64,000 nt of DNA, from NCBI GenBank assembly GCA_002391195.1, contig DGRZ01000094.1, positions 62,001 through 126,000 of the forward strand, read 5' to 3'. The first letter of the stretch is position 1, and each line of letters starts with the position of its first letter. The notes beneath the pieces are model-generated. The model had not been told where the DNA came from, searched no databases, and saw only the letters and a list, made by a program, of their open reading frames with translations. The DNA comes from Fibrobacter sp. UBA4375. GTDB taxonomy: Bacteria > Fibrobacterota > Fibrobacteria > Fibrobacterales > Fibrobacteraceae. Shown here in pieces: positions 41,396 through 48,530 of this stretch. Position numbers and translations under genes: made by a program.

Positions 41396-42226
41396 CTAAT
41401 ATCCAGCCCATTCGGCGCTGATGGAGGGGCTTGCCTTGCGGATGGACTTTTCCTCTTCGGAATCGTCGGCGGGCGCGATTTCCCCTTGGGCGATTTTCGC
41501 CTTGATTTCGTCGAAGGTCTTGGGCGGAACATAGTTCGGGGTGTTGTCGCCTAGCACCTTGCAGGGAGCCCCTTCGGACTCCTTCGCCTTGTCCTTGACG
41601 GGGGCGTACTCCCGGGCGGCAGGAACTTCGTAGAACTTGTCTTCTTCGGGGCACCAGGCGGTCAGTTTTTTGCCATAGACACAGCCGGAATCCAGCCCGA
41701 TGAACCCTGGGCGGTTCACGAATCCCATCTTGGCCCAGTGCCCGAACACTACGGTCTTTGGCCAGCTGACCTGCTCGAACCAGGGACGGTCATTCCAGTT
41801 GCGTATGGAGAGAAGCACCTTCGGGCTCATGTCTTCGAGGCGGGTCTTTCCGGGTTCCAGGCCGGCATGGACCAGCAGGGCGTGGGGCGTATCACGCCAA
41901 AGGGGCCAGTCCTTTACCGTGTCCCGAATAAATGTCCATTGCTCCAGGGAGAGCCTTGCAAAGCGGTTCTTCTGTTTTTCGGTCCACTCCGTCTGGGGTG
42001 TTTCCATCATGCGGATCAGGTGTTCTTCGTGGTTTCCGCGAACGGTCAGAATTCCCAAATCCAGCACGGTCTTTAAAGCCCGCATCATGTCGGGGCCCTT
42101 GTTGATGATGTCGCCGGTCTGGTACAGGGTGTCCTTGCCTCGCACGAACCCGAAGGCGTCGATAATCCGTTCCAGTTCGTCGGCACAGCCGTGGATGTCA
42201 CCTATATATAATGTACGTTTGGTCAT
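41396..42226 (-). CDS. ApaH-like metallophosphatase
   Basis: 276 residues. Calcineurin-like motifs: YIGDIHGCADEL, TGDIINKGPDM, VRGNHEEHL, LVHAGLEP and VFGHW, in order over the first 170 residues. The family includes diadenosine tetraphosphatases and protein phosphatases; the exact substrate is not shown. The C-terminal 80 residues are an extra charged region. Confidence 0.88.
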   Translation of the reverse strand: MTKRTLYIGDIHGCADELERIIDAFGFVRGKDTLYQTGDIINKGPDMMRALKTVLDLGILTVRGNHEEHLIRMMETPQTEWTEKQKNRFARLSLEQWTFIRDTVKDWPLWRDTPHALLVHAGLEPGKTRLEDMSPKVLLSIRNWNDRPWFEQVSWPKTVVFGHWAKMGFVNRPGFIGLDSGCVYGKKLTAWCPEEDKFYEVPAAREYAPVKDKAKESEGAPCKVLGDNTPNYVPPKTFDEIKAKIAQGEIAPADDSEEEKSIRKASPSISAEWAGY

Positions 42227-42229
42227 GTT

Positions 42230-42405
42230 TAGGGGCTAGGGGATAGGATCTAGGGGCTAGGATCTAGGATTTAGTGATTAGTGGTTAGTGGTTAGGATCG
42301 AAGGTCCGTAGGGCGTAGCCCGTTAGGATAGCTGGTCTCAAGAGTTGTCATCCTCGAGCCTCGTGCCTCGAACCTCACCACTCACCACTCATAACTCACC
42401 ACTCA
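42230..42405. repeat. Composite repeat, copy 1
   Basis: From left to right: CTAGG/GATC arrays, GATTAGTGGTTAG, a core (42293-42377) with GGTCCGTAGGGCGTAGCC and GTCATCCTCGAGCC, then CACTCACCACTC arrays. The same composite in inverted orientation lies at 56938-57180. Confidence 0.88.
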
Positions 42406-42408
42406 GGT

Positions 42409-43134
42409 CTACAGTCCTACCGCTTGTCTAAGTTTGTTCATTTCGTCGGGTGTGAGTTCCCGGTATTCGCCGGCGGGTAAATCGCCGAGCCGAATCTTGC
42501 AGTAGCTGATGCGCTTCAGGTCGCGAATCTCGTAGCCCAGGGCCCGCATCATCCGGCGGATTTCGCGGTTCTTGCCTTCGATGAGGGTGAGTTCGGCGTA
42601 TCCCTTTTCCAGGTAAACGTCGGTGGCGAAGGCAATGTCTTCTTTGGCGTCAGGGTCTTCGGGATCCCGGATGTCCACGCCGTCCACCAGCTTCTGGGCG
42701 GCACTTTCGCTCAGGGGCTTGGTAGTCCACACGTTGTAGGTCCGGGGAATCTCGTAGCTCGGGTGGGTGAGCCGGTGGAGCAGTTCCCCGTCGTCGGTGA
42801 ACAGCAACAGCCCGCGGCTCTGCAGGTCCAGACGGCCCACGTATTTCAGCTGCTGGTACCCTGGAGGCAGGTAGTCATAGACGGTCTCGCGCCCCTGGGG
42901 GTCGTCCTTGGTGCACACGCATCCGGGCGGCTTGTGGAAAAGGATGGTGGTGGTCCTGCGGGGGAGTTTCGCGGGCTTGCCGTCCACCAAGACGGTATCG
43001 GCGGTCTCGTCCACCTGGTGGCCCAGGTCGCTGATGGTCTCGCCGTTCACCTGCACGCGGCCTTCTTCGATCAGGGCCTCGGCGGCCCGACGGCTGGCAA
43101 TTCCGCAAAGGGAAATGTACTTGTTAATTCTCAT
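42409..43134 (-). CDS. rRNA pseudouridine synthase (RsuA/RluB family)
   Basis: 241 residues. An N-terminal S4 RNA-binding domain (RINKYISLCGIASRRAAEALI) is followed by the catalytic YVGRLDLQSRGLLLFTDDG motif with its Asp, and later EGKNREIRRMMRALG. It isomerises a uridine in ribosomal RNA; RluB and RsuA cannot be separated by eye. It overlaps the upstream ppx-like gene by 11 nt. Confidence 0.92.
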   Translation of the reverse strand: MRINKYISLCGIASRRAAEALIEEGRVQVNGETISDLGHQVDETADTVLVDGKPAKLPRRTTTILFHKPPGCVCTKDDPQGRETVYDYLPPGYQQLKYVGRLDLQSRGLLLFTDDGELLHRLTHPSYEIPRTYNVWTTKPLSESAAQKLVDGVDIRDPEDPDAKEDIAFATDVYLEKGYAELTLIEGKNREIRRMMRALGYEIRDLKRISYCKIRLGDLPAGEYRELTPDEMNKLRQAVGL

Positions 43135-44110
43135 ACAGTAGTCCGAAACGGAGTCCCGCGGTGCTTATTCTAAATGTTTCGACCCGGAGTTTTTCCAGCA
43201 GGGAGCGGAGCCAGAACAGGCCGCAGATGATGACGTCGCTCCGTCCGTTTTCAAGACCCGGGAGCATGGCCCGGAGTTCCTTGGACAGGTTGGATATGCG
43301 GGTGGTGACGGCTTCCAGGTCCGAAAGACTCATTTCCAGGCCTTCGATGGCCTTGTAGTCGAACTGGGAGAGGTTCTTGAACACCATGGCAAGGGCCGTT
43401 CCCGTTCCGCCGATAAGGTAGACCGGCTTCTTGGTCATGCCCTTGAAGGATATTTCCTTGAAGGTTTCCTTCACGAACTTCTTGTATTCGGGACCAGGGA
43501 TGGGTCCCATGGCCTTGAACATCTTGAGGGCTCCCACCGGAATGGAAAATCCGGTGGCACCGTTGGAAATTTCCGTCGATCCGCCGCCGATATCGATGGT
43601 CACGATGCCTTCGCCGTGCCATTCCTTCACGGAGCGGTAGGTGAGAGCCGCCTCTTCTTCGCCGGAGATGATTCTCGGACGCATCCAGAGGGCTTTCTCC
43701 ACAGCGTCCAGGACTTCTTCCTGGTTTTCGGCACGGCGCATGGCCTCTGTCATGGCGGCGGCCTTCAGTTCCACGCCCAGGGCGTGGAGGTCCATGCGGA
43801 ACTTGGTCATGATTCGGCACAGGTCCTGGATTTTTTCTTCGGAGATGCGGCCGGAGTCGTAAATGTCTTCGCCCAGGCGGCAGATTTCCACCTTCTGGAG
43901 TTTCGGGACCAGGACTTTGCGGGGTTCGACGCCTTCCGCTTCGGCGGTTGAAGTGTTTTCGTCAGCAGAAACTTGCGCCACGGCGAGCGGATCCTCGCCT
44001 TCGCGAGGATGACGAAGAGCGGTTGAGCTCTCGGCGGGTTCAAAGGCGGCGATGAGCAGAATGCAGCTGTGGCTCCCGATATCGACGGTGGCGAGCAGTT
44101 TATTAGCCAT
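43124..44110 (-). CDS. Ppx/GppA phosphatase with in-frame insertion
   Basis: 328 residues from ATG 44110. The family motifs are ATVDIGSHSCILLIA, EICRLGEDIYDSG, TIDIGGGSTEI and PVYLIGGTGTALA. It hydrolyses polyphosphate or pppGpp. Between strands one and two (about residues 27-75) there is an extra region beginning TALRHPREGEDPLAVAQ, encoded in part by a REP-like palindrome (CCTCGCGAAGGCGAGG, about 43990-44012). This insertion is not usual for the family. No C-terminal HD domain is present. It starts inside the upstream gene. Confidence 0.85.
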   Translation of the reverse strand: MANKLLATVDIGSHSCILLIAAFEPAESSTALRHPREGEDPLAVAQVSADENTSTAEAEGVEPRKVLVPKLQKVEICRLGEDIYDSGRISEEKIQDLCRIMTKFRMDLHALGVELKAAAMTEAMRRAENQEEVLDAVEKALWMRPRIISGEEEAALTYRSVKEWHGEGIVTIDIGGGSTEISNGATGFSIPVGALKMFKAMGPIPGPEYKKFVKETFKEISFKGMTKKPVYLIGGTGTALAMVFKNLSQFDYKAIEGLEMSLSDLEAVTTRISNLSKELRAMLPGLENGRSDVIICGLFWLRSLLEKLRVETFRISTAGLRFGLLYEN

Positions 44111-44474
44111 TGGTCTCCTCCGGGCCTTCCCCTTCATCCCTTTCGTCTTTCGTCTCTTGTCTTTCGTCTCCCTTGAGTCCCGCCTTGATCTTCTCGGCGA
44201 TCTTTGCCGGGTGCAGCAGGAACTCCTTGGCAAAAGCGATGGCTTCTTCCACTACGGATTCGGGATGCTTGCCGCTCCAGCTGGCCACCAGGTCACCGGA
44301 TTCCGAGCCCAGGGGTTTCTTTTCGCGGATTTCTTGACCCATCTTCAGGGCGAGTAGCAGGCCCAGCTCGAAGGGGCGGGGGCTTTCCTTGTCTTTCAGC
44401 AGGTTCTCGACGCGGGTGATCCGCTCGTCCAGGGGGATTTTTTCCAGTTCCGACAGGTCTTTTTCTGAAATCAT
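44103..44474 (-). CDS. Hypothetical protein with repeat-derived tail
   Basis: 123 residues, acidic and helical (MISEKDLSELEKIPLDERI). The C-terminal GDERQETKDERDEGEG is encoded by an iterated GAGACGAAAGAC array related to the one upstream of recO. I recognise no family for the N-terminal 100 residues. It overlaps ppx/gppA by 8 nt. Confidence 0.6.
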   Translation of the reverse strand: MISEKDLSELEKIPLDERITRVENLLKDKESPRPFELGLLLALKMGQEIREKKPLGSESGDLVASWSGKHPESVVEEAIAFAKEFLLHPAKIAEKIKAGLKGDERQETKDERDEGEGPEETNG

Positions 44475-44524
44475 GACTATAAAATAGAAAATGTCCGCCG
44501 ATTTTCCGGAGAGGATGGCGGACG

Positions 44525-44562
44525 GAATAAAAAAGAACGGAGTCCCGTAGGGAACTCCGCTC
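44525..44562 (-). terminator. Terminator of the H1-like gene
   Basis: CGGAGTCCC and GGGAACTCCG pair with one bulge. On the minus strand TTTTTTATT follows. It lies 21 bp after the stop codon. Confidence 0.8.
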
Positions 44563-44582
44563 TGTAAAGGAGAGAAAAAGAA

Positions 44583-44867
44583 TTACTTCTTCTTGGCAGC
44601 GACCTTCTTGGCAGCCGGCTTCTTAGCAGCGACCTTCTTGGCAGCCGGCTTCTTGGCGGCAACCTTCTTGGCAGCGGGCTTCTTGGCAGCGGGCTTCTTA
44701 GCGGCAACCTTCTTAGCAGGAGCAGCCTTCTTAGCAGCCGGCTTCTTGGCAGCGGGCTTCTTGGCGGCAGCCTTCTTAGCAGGAGCGGCCTTCTTGGCAG
44801 CGGGCTTCTTAGCGGCAACCTTCTTGGCAGCGGGTTTCTTAGCGGCGGTTTTCTTTTCTGTAGCCAT
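44583..44867 (-). CDS. Histone H1-like Lys/Ala-rich DNA-binding protein
   Basis: 94 residues made almost entirely of AAKKP, AAKKV and APAKK units after MATEKKT. The composition is that of eukaryotic H1 tails and bacterial H1-like proteins such as HctB and AlgP. It probably binds DNA or RNA as a nucleoid protein. The gene is repetitive (12-15 bp units), so its length may vary between strains. The complementary strand is open only because of the repeat. Confidence 0.85.
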   Translation of the reverse strand: MATEKKTAAKKPAAKKVAAKKPAAKKAAPAKKAAAKKPAAKKPAAKKAAPAKKVAAKKPAAKKPAAKKVAAKKPAAKKVAAKKPAAKKVAAKKK

Positions 44868-45239
44868 TGTTTTTTTTCCTTTTTTTAGGGTTTAACGATT
44901 TGATAGCTATAAAATAACTCTTTTTTCACAAATAATCAACACTTTTTTGAAATTTTTTTCTTTTTTTTTCAAAAAGGTATTGACAAGGAAAAAAACTGTC
45001 ATTATACGCGTGCGACCCCTGCTTGTTACTTTGTCTGTGAAAATAGGCCGTTTTTTGATTTCATAACTTAATGATAATCAAAGTTTTGATAAAAGTTTTT
45101 GATAAGAGTGTTTTTGTTTTGTTGTCTGAAAAATTTTTCATTTTGAGACATCGCGAAGAGATTTTTGTCGCGAAAAATTTTTGAATTTTTTTTGAAAAAT
45201 TTTTTTCGGAACGTGGAAATTCGTCTGTCGAAAAACAAA
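44868..45239. other. AT-rich gap, possible small transcript
   Basis: A 370-bp gap, very rich in A and T. On the plus strand TTGACA (44980-44985) and TATACG (45004-45009) are 18 bp apart and resemble a sigma70 promoter reading rightward, where no coding frame is convincing. It could drive a small RNA or be chance in AT-rich DNA. Confidence 0.35.
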
Positions 45240-45276
45240 AAACGTCCGTCGAGAGTCTCGCCGGACGCAAAAAAAG
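45240..45276 (-). terminator. Terminator of panB
   Basis: CGTCCG-T-CGAGA and TCTCG-C-CGGACG pair around one base mismatch. On the minus strand TTTTTTGTTTTT follows. It lies about 40 bp after the panB stop. Confidence 0.85.
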
Positions 45277-45311
45277 TTTATCTACAAGAGAAAAATTTCT
45301 TGCAGCTGGAA

Positions 45312-46061
45312 TTATAGCGCGGGATTTTTCACGCTGTCGATGTATTTCTTGAATCCTTCTACGCCAAGGTCGAACATATTCACGAACTTGGTGGCGAAGG
45401 GCGGAATCTTTTTCTGGTGCATGCCCAGGGCGTCGTGCATCACCAGCACCTGGCCGTCGGTGTAGCGCCCGCCGCCGATGCCGATAGTCACGGCCTTCAC
45501 CTCCCGGGTGATTCTTGTGCCCAGTTCTTCGGGAATGTGCTCCAGCACCAGCTCGAAACAGCCCAGGTTATCCACAAAGCGGGCCGCCTGTTCGATGGCC
45601 CGGGCCTCTTCTTCCGTCTTTCCCTTCTGCTTGAAGTTTTCCGCCGTTTGGGGGAGCAGTCCCAGGTGGGCGCACACGGGAATGTCGTGGCCGCAGAGGA
45701 ATTCCAGCACACCCTGGGGGGTTCCTTCCAGCTTGACGCTGGCAGCACCCAGGTCCAGGAACCTGCGGGCGTTATCGTAGGCCGTCTGCGGATCCTTGTC
45801 GCTCATGTAGGGCATGTCGGCTACCACGTGGGTGTTTGGGGCACCCCGGCACACCGCTCCCACGAAGATGAGCATTTCGGTCATGCCCACGTCGCGGGTG
45901 GTCTTGTAGCCCAGCATGGTGTTGGCGAGGCTGTCGCCTACCAGAATCTGGTCGATGCCTGCGGCCTCTGCCATCTGGGCGAAGGCGAAATCGTAGGCGG
46001 TGACCATGGAAATCTTTTCGCCCTTGGCTTTCTTTTCGGTTATGTCTTTGGGGTTGAGCAT
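45312..46061 (-). CDS. panB: Ketopantoate hydroxymethyltransferase
   Basis: 249 residues from ATG 46061 (MLNPKDITEKK), which has AGGAG 11 bp upstream; ATG 46085 is an alternative. PanB motifs: KISMVTAYDFAFAQMA, ILVGDSLANTMLGY, VVADMPYMSD and AVTIGIGGGRYTDGQVLV. It starts pantothenate synthesis. The start overlaps the recO stop by 22 nt, so the two are co-translated. Confidence 0.95.
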   Translation of the reverse strand: MLNPKDITEKKAKGEKISMVTAYDFAFAQMAEAAGIDQILVGDSLANTMLGYKTTRDVGMTEMLIFVGAVCRGAPNTHVVADMPYMSDKDPQTAYDNARRFLDLGAASVKLEGTPQGVLEFLCGHDIPVCAHLGLLPQTAENFKQKGKTEEEARAIEQAARFVDNLGCFELVLEHIPEELGTRITREVKAVTIGIGGGRYTDGQVLVMHDALGMHQKKIPPFATKFVNMFDLGVEGFKKYIDSVKNPAL

Positions 46062-46780
46062 AGTTTTCGAATCTCCTGTAGCCATTGGAGGGAATGAATC
46101 TCCTTCAAGAAGCCGATGTGGTTCCTAAGATAGGAAATTAAGGCGTTCTCGGTATATTGGAAATCTTGAAAGGGCAAGTTCCTGTGGAGTGCCCAGAATC
46201 CGTCCAGGGTTTCCTTCTTGGCGCGGGGGGAGGCGATACCCAGGCAGTCCTTGCACAGGAACGTCCCCGATTCCGGCGAAAAATCCGCCGCCGGTTCCGT
46301 CAGGGGCTTTTCGCAGCGCCCGCAGGCGCCAAGTTCCAGATGGTAGCCCCACATTTCACAGGTGGCCAGGAGCCAGCGGGCGAAGGCGCCGTCGGCAAGG
46401 TCTCTGCTGTCCAGTTCCGCAAGCGATGCTTCCAGATGCTGGAATTCCTCGTCCAGGGGCACGCCCTGGGGGGCGTAACGCAGGATCATTTCCGCCATCA
46501 CCTGGGCCTGCGCCAGGTGCAGCAGGTCGCCCCGCATGGATTCGTGCCAGCGGAGAAGCGTGGCCTCCTTGACGAACTGCAGTTCGGCATTCGGGTTGTG
46601 CTTGAATACCACCTCCGCAAGAGCGAGCGGGTCCAGGGCGCCCCTGAAAGGCGACTCCTTCCGTTTACCGCCCTTCACGATGAAGGACACGATCCCGCAT
46701 TCCTCCGTCAGGGCCTTCACAATCCAGCTGGAATCGCTGTAGGGGTAACGGTGGAGGACTATGGATTTGGATTTTTGCAT
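46040..46780 (-). CDS. recO: DNA repair protein RecO
   Basis: 246 residues from ATG 46780. The N-terminal OB-fold part (SIVLHRYPYSDSSWIVKAL) and a C4 zinc-binding site (ACGRCEK and FLCKDC) are typical. RecO loads RecA with RecR. The frame also opens 51 codons upstream, but that segment is the translation of the GACGAGA array and is probably not coding. Ends inside panB. Confidence 0.9.
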   Translation of the reverse strand: MQKSKSIVLHRYPYSDSSWIVKALTEECGIVSFIVKGGKRKESPFRGALDPLALAEVVFKHNPNAELQFVKEATLLRWHESMRGDLLHLAQAQVMAEMILRYAPQGVPLDEEFQHLEASLAELDSRDLADGAFARWLLATCEMWGYHLELGACGRCEKPLTEPAADFSPESGTFLCKDCLGIASPRAKKETLDGFWALHRNLPFQDFQYTENALISYLRNHIGFLKEIHSLQWLQEIRKLCSTPKT

Positions 46781-46845
46781 TAGACGAGAGACGAGAGACG
46801 AGAGACGAGAGACGAGAGACGAGAGACGAGAGACGAGAGTGTTTT
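46781..46845. repeat. GACGAGA array upstream of recO
   Basis: Eight or so direct copies of GACGAGAGA with period 8-9, directly against the recO start codon. Related iterations occur at 44140-44165 and inside mnmE near 54,812. Confidence 0.9.
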
Positions 46846-46950
46846 GGAGAGGAATGTTATAGGGTAAAACGATTTTTTCGGTACTTGCGAGCAGAGCCGA
46901 ACAAATCTCTCGTCTTTCGTCTGTAGCGAGCATAGCGAGCGTTCTCTCGT

Positions 46951-47307
46951 CTAGACAACCGGGAACGGAGGCCAGCCGAACTTCTGTCCGCCCACCACGT
47001 GCAGGTGGATGTGGAAAACGGTCTGGCCCGCATCTTCCTTGCAGTTGAACACGAAACGGGCTCCGGACTCTTCGAGGCCCAGGTCCTTGGCGATTTGCTG
47101 GCCGCGGTAGAGCAGCTTGCCCACCAGCTCGGCGTCTTCGGGCTTCATGTCCATGAGGGAGGCGATATGGCGCTTGGGGACCACCAGAAAGTGGACGGGG
47201 GCCTGGGGTGCCACGTCGTAGAAGGCGAACACGTCGTCGTCTTCGTAGATTTTCTTGGAAGGGATTTCTCCCTTGATGATTTTACAGAAAAGGCAGTTTT
47301 CGCTCAT
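46951..47307 (-). CDS. HIT-family nucleotide hydrolase (HinT-like)
   Basis: 118 residues. CLFCKIIKGEIPSKKIYED at the N-terminus and the HIT triad VFHIHLHVVGG at the C-terminus (HxHxHxx). HinT hydrolyses nucleoside phosphoramidates. TATATTAA is 8 bp upstream of ATG. Complete and of normal length. Confidence 0.95.
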   Translation of the reverse strand: MSENCLFCKIIKGEIPSKKIYEDDDVFAFYDVAPQAPVHFLVVPKRHIASLMDMKPEDAELVGKLLYRGQQIAKDLGLEESGARFVFNCKEDAGQTVFHIHLHVVGGQKFGWPPFPVV

Positions 47308-47955
47308 AGTGATTATTAATATAGTAAAGGGGTTAGGGGCTAGGATCTAGGATTTAGGGGTTAGGGTGTGAGGAATGTCATTGCGAGGATACGAAGTATC
47401 CGTGGCAATCTCGGCCCAGATTCTTGCGCGCCTTTGAGGTATGAGGTGTGGAATGCGAGATGTGAAATATGAGATGAAAGGGGAATGCCTTCCCCTCGCT
47501 CCAGCGGCTCGCCATCCCCGCGACCTTTTTTCGTCATCCTCGCCCATTCGACAGGCTCAGGGCAGGCTCCGGCGAGGATCCACTATCGTCTTGGCGGGGA
47601 TTTCCTTGCTGCTTCCGCTACCCCTTCGCCTAGGGGCTCCGCCCCTAAGACCCCGACGTCATTCTGTGCGCGAAGCCGATAAACGAAACTTGGAAACTTG
47701 TTTCCTTAGTTGAGTTATGCCCTTTGGGTAAGAATCCAGGGCGGTTCGTTCCTGGATGCCTCGCAGGCTCGGCATGACGATGGAGGGACAGTACCAAATG
47801 AGGACGCCGAACGGTCGTTACCGTGAGCCGAAAGCGACTCGTATTAACGAGTCGTGTCGGCGACCTTTGGACACTTGGCCTTCAGGCCTTAGTGTACATG
47901 GCCACCTTTAGGTGGGAGTGAGCGCAGACCGGAGAAGCAGTCCCTGAAAATAGCG
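47308..47955. repeat. Repeat-filled gap
   Basis: Contains CTAGGATCTAGG iterations (47335-47365), the widespread GTCATTGCGAGG...CAATCTC element (47373-47412), GAGGTATGAGGTGTGG-type arrays, a GTCATCCTCGC...GCGAGGATCC element (47535-47582), GGATGCCTCGCAGGCTCGGCATGACG, and a variant of the 96-bp unit from 47808. No gene is supported. Confidence 0.75.
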
Positions 47956-48158
47956 CGAACGGTCGTTACCGTGAGCCGAAAGCGACTCGTATTAACGAGT
48001 CGTGTCGGCGAGAGTGAGCGCAGACCGGAGAAGCAGTCCCTGAAAATGGCGCGAACGGTCGTTACCGTGAGCCGAAAGCGACTCGTATTAACGAGTCGTG
48101 TCGGCGAGAGTGAGCGCAGACCGGAGAAGCAGTCCCTGAAAATAGCGCGAACGGTCGT
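47956..48158. repeat. 96-bp tandem repeat
   Basis: Two near-identical full units start at 47956 and 48052, with the first 11 bp of a third at 48148. A fourth, longer variant with about 52 bp inserted runs 47808-47955. Each unit contains GACTCGT-ATTA-ACGAGTC, a perfect hairpin, and the word GAACGGTCG. The unit length is a multiple of three, which explains an open frame, but nothing suggests translation. The segment 48159-48310 is a GC-rich spacer without a gene. Confidence 0.9.
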
Positions 48159-48310
48159 TGGAAGAGGGGTGGGATTGCGGGGTCACTTTGTTTCCCCGCA
48201 ACCCTACGGGTTTTGGCTTCGCCAAAATCCTTGACTGCGCAAGTTCACTTCGTTCACGCGCAGTCAATCGAACCCTCTCCGAGGGCTCGAACGCTCCTTC
48301 ACCTATGAAT

Positions 48311-48341
48311 AAGAAAAGGACCCAACACGGGTCCTTTTCTT
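48311..48341 (-). terminator. Terminator of tRNA-Ser
   Basis: AAGAAAAGGACCC and GGGTCCTTTTCTT form a perfect 13-bp stem just downstream of the tRNA on the minus strand. Confidence 0.85.
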
Positions 48342-48345
48342 ATTC

Positions 48346-48430
48346 AGGAGAGAGAGGGGTTCGAACCCTCGGTCCTGTGACAGACTCCGGTTTTCGAGAC
48401 CGGCCCAATCGACCACTCTGGCATCTCTCC
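48346..48430 (-). tRNA. tRNA-Ser (CGA)
   Basis: On the minus strand GGAGAGATGCCAGAGTGG begins the tRNA. The anticodon stem-loop is CCGGT-CTCGAAA-ACCGG with anticodon CGA. A long variable arm and TPsiC arm AGGGTTCGAACCCCT follow, then TCTCTCC. The long variable arm and anticodon identify serine. CCA is not encoded. A TATATTGG box lies about 12 bp upstream. Confidence 0.95.
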
Positions 48431-48530
48431 GAGGTTTGGGCCAATATAGCAAAAACCCGAGGTATTTTCAACCCAAAGAAAAATCCCCGCAACTTTGGTT
48501 GCAGGGATTCCCTTTGAAAAAATTCAGGCC

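Noticed and set aside
44593..44895. Plus-strand Ala/Leu-rich 100-residue frame
   Set aside because: Exact complement of the histone-like gene; its hydrophobic repeats are an artefact of KKAA codons read backwards.
45061..45270. 69-residue minus-strand frame downstream of panB
   Set aside because: AT-rich, low complexity, contains the panB terminator and has no ribosome site.
47956..48158. Possible CRISPR array or coding repeat protein
   Set aside because: Units are 96 bp back to back with no spacers. The open frame exists because 96 is divisible by three; there is no ribosome site or plausible protein.
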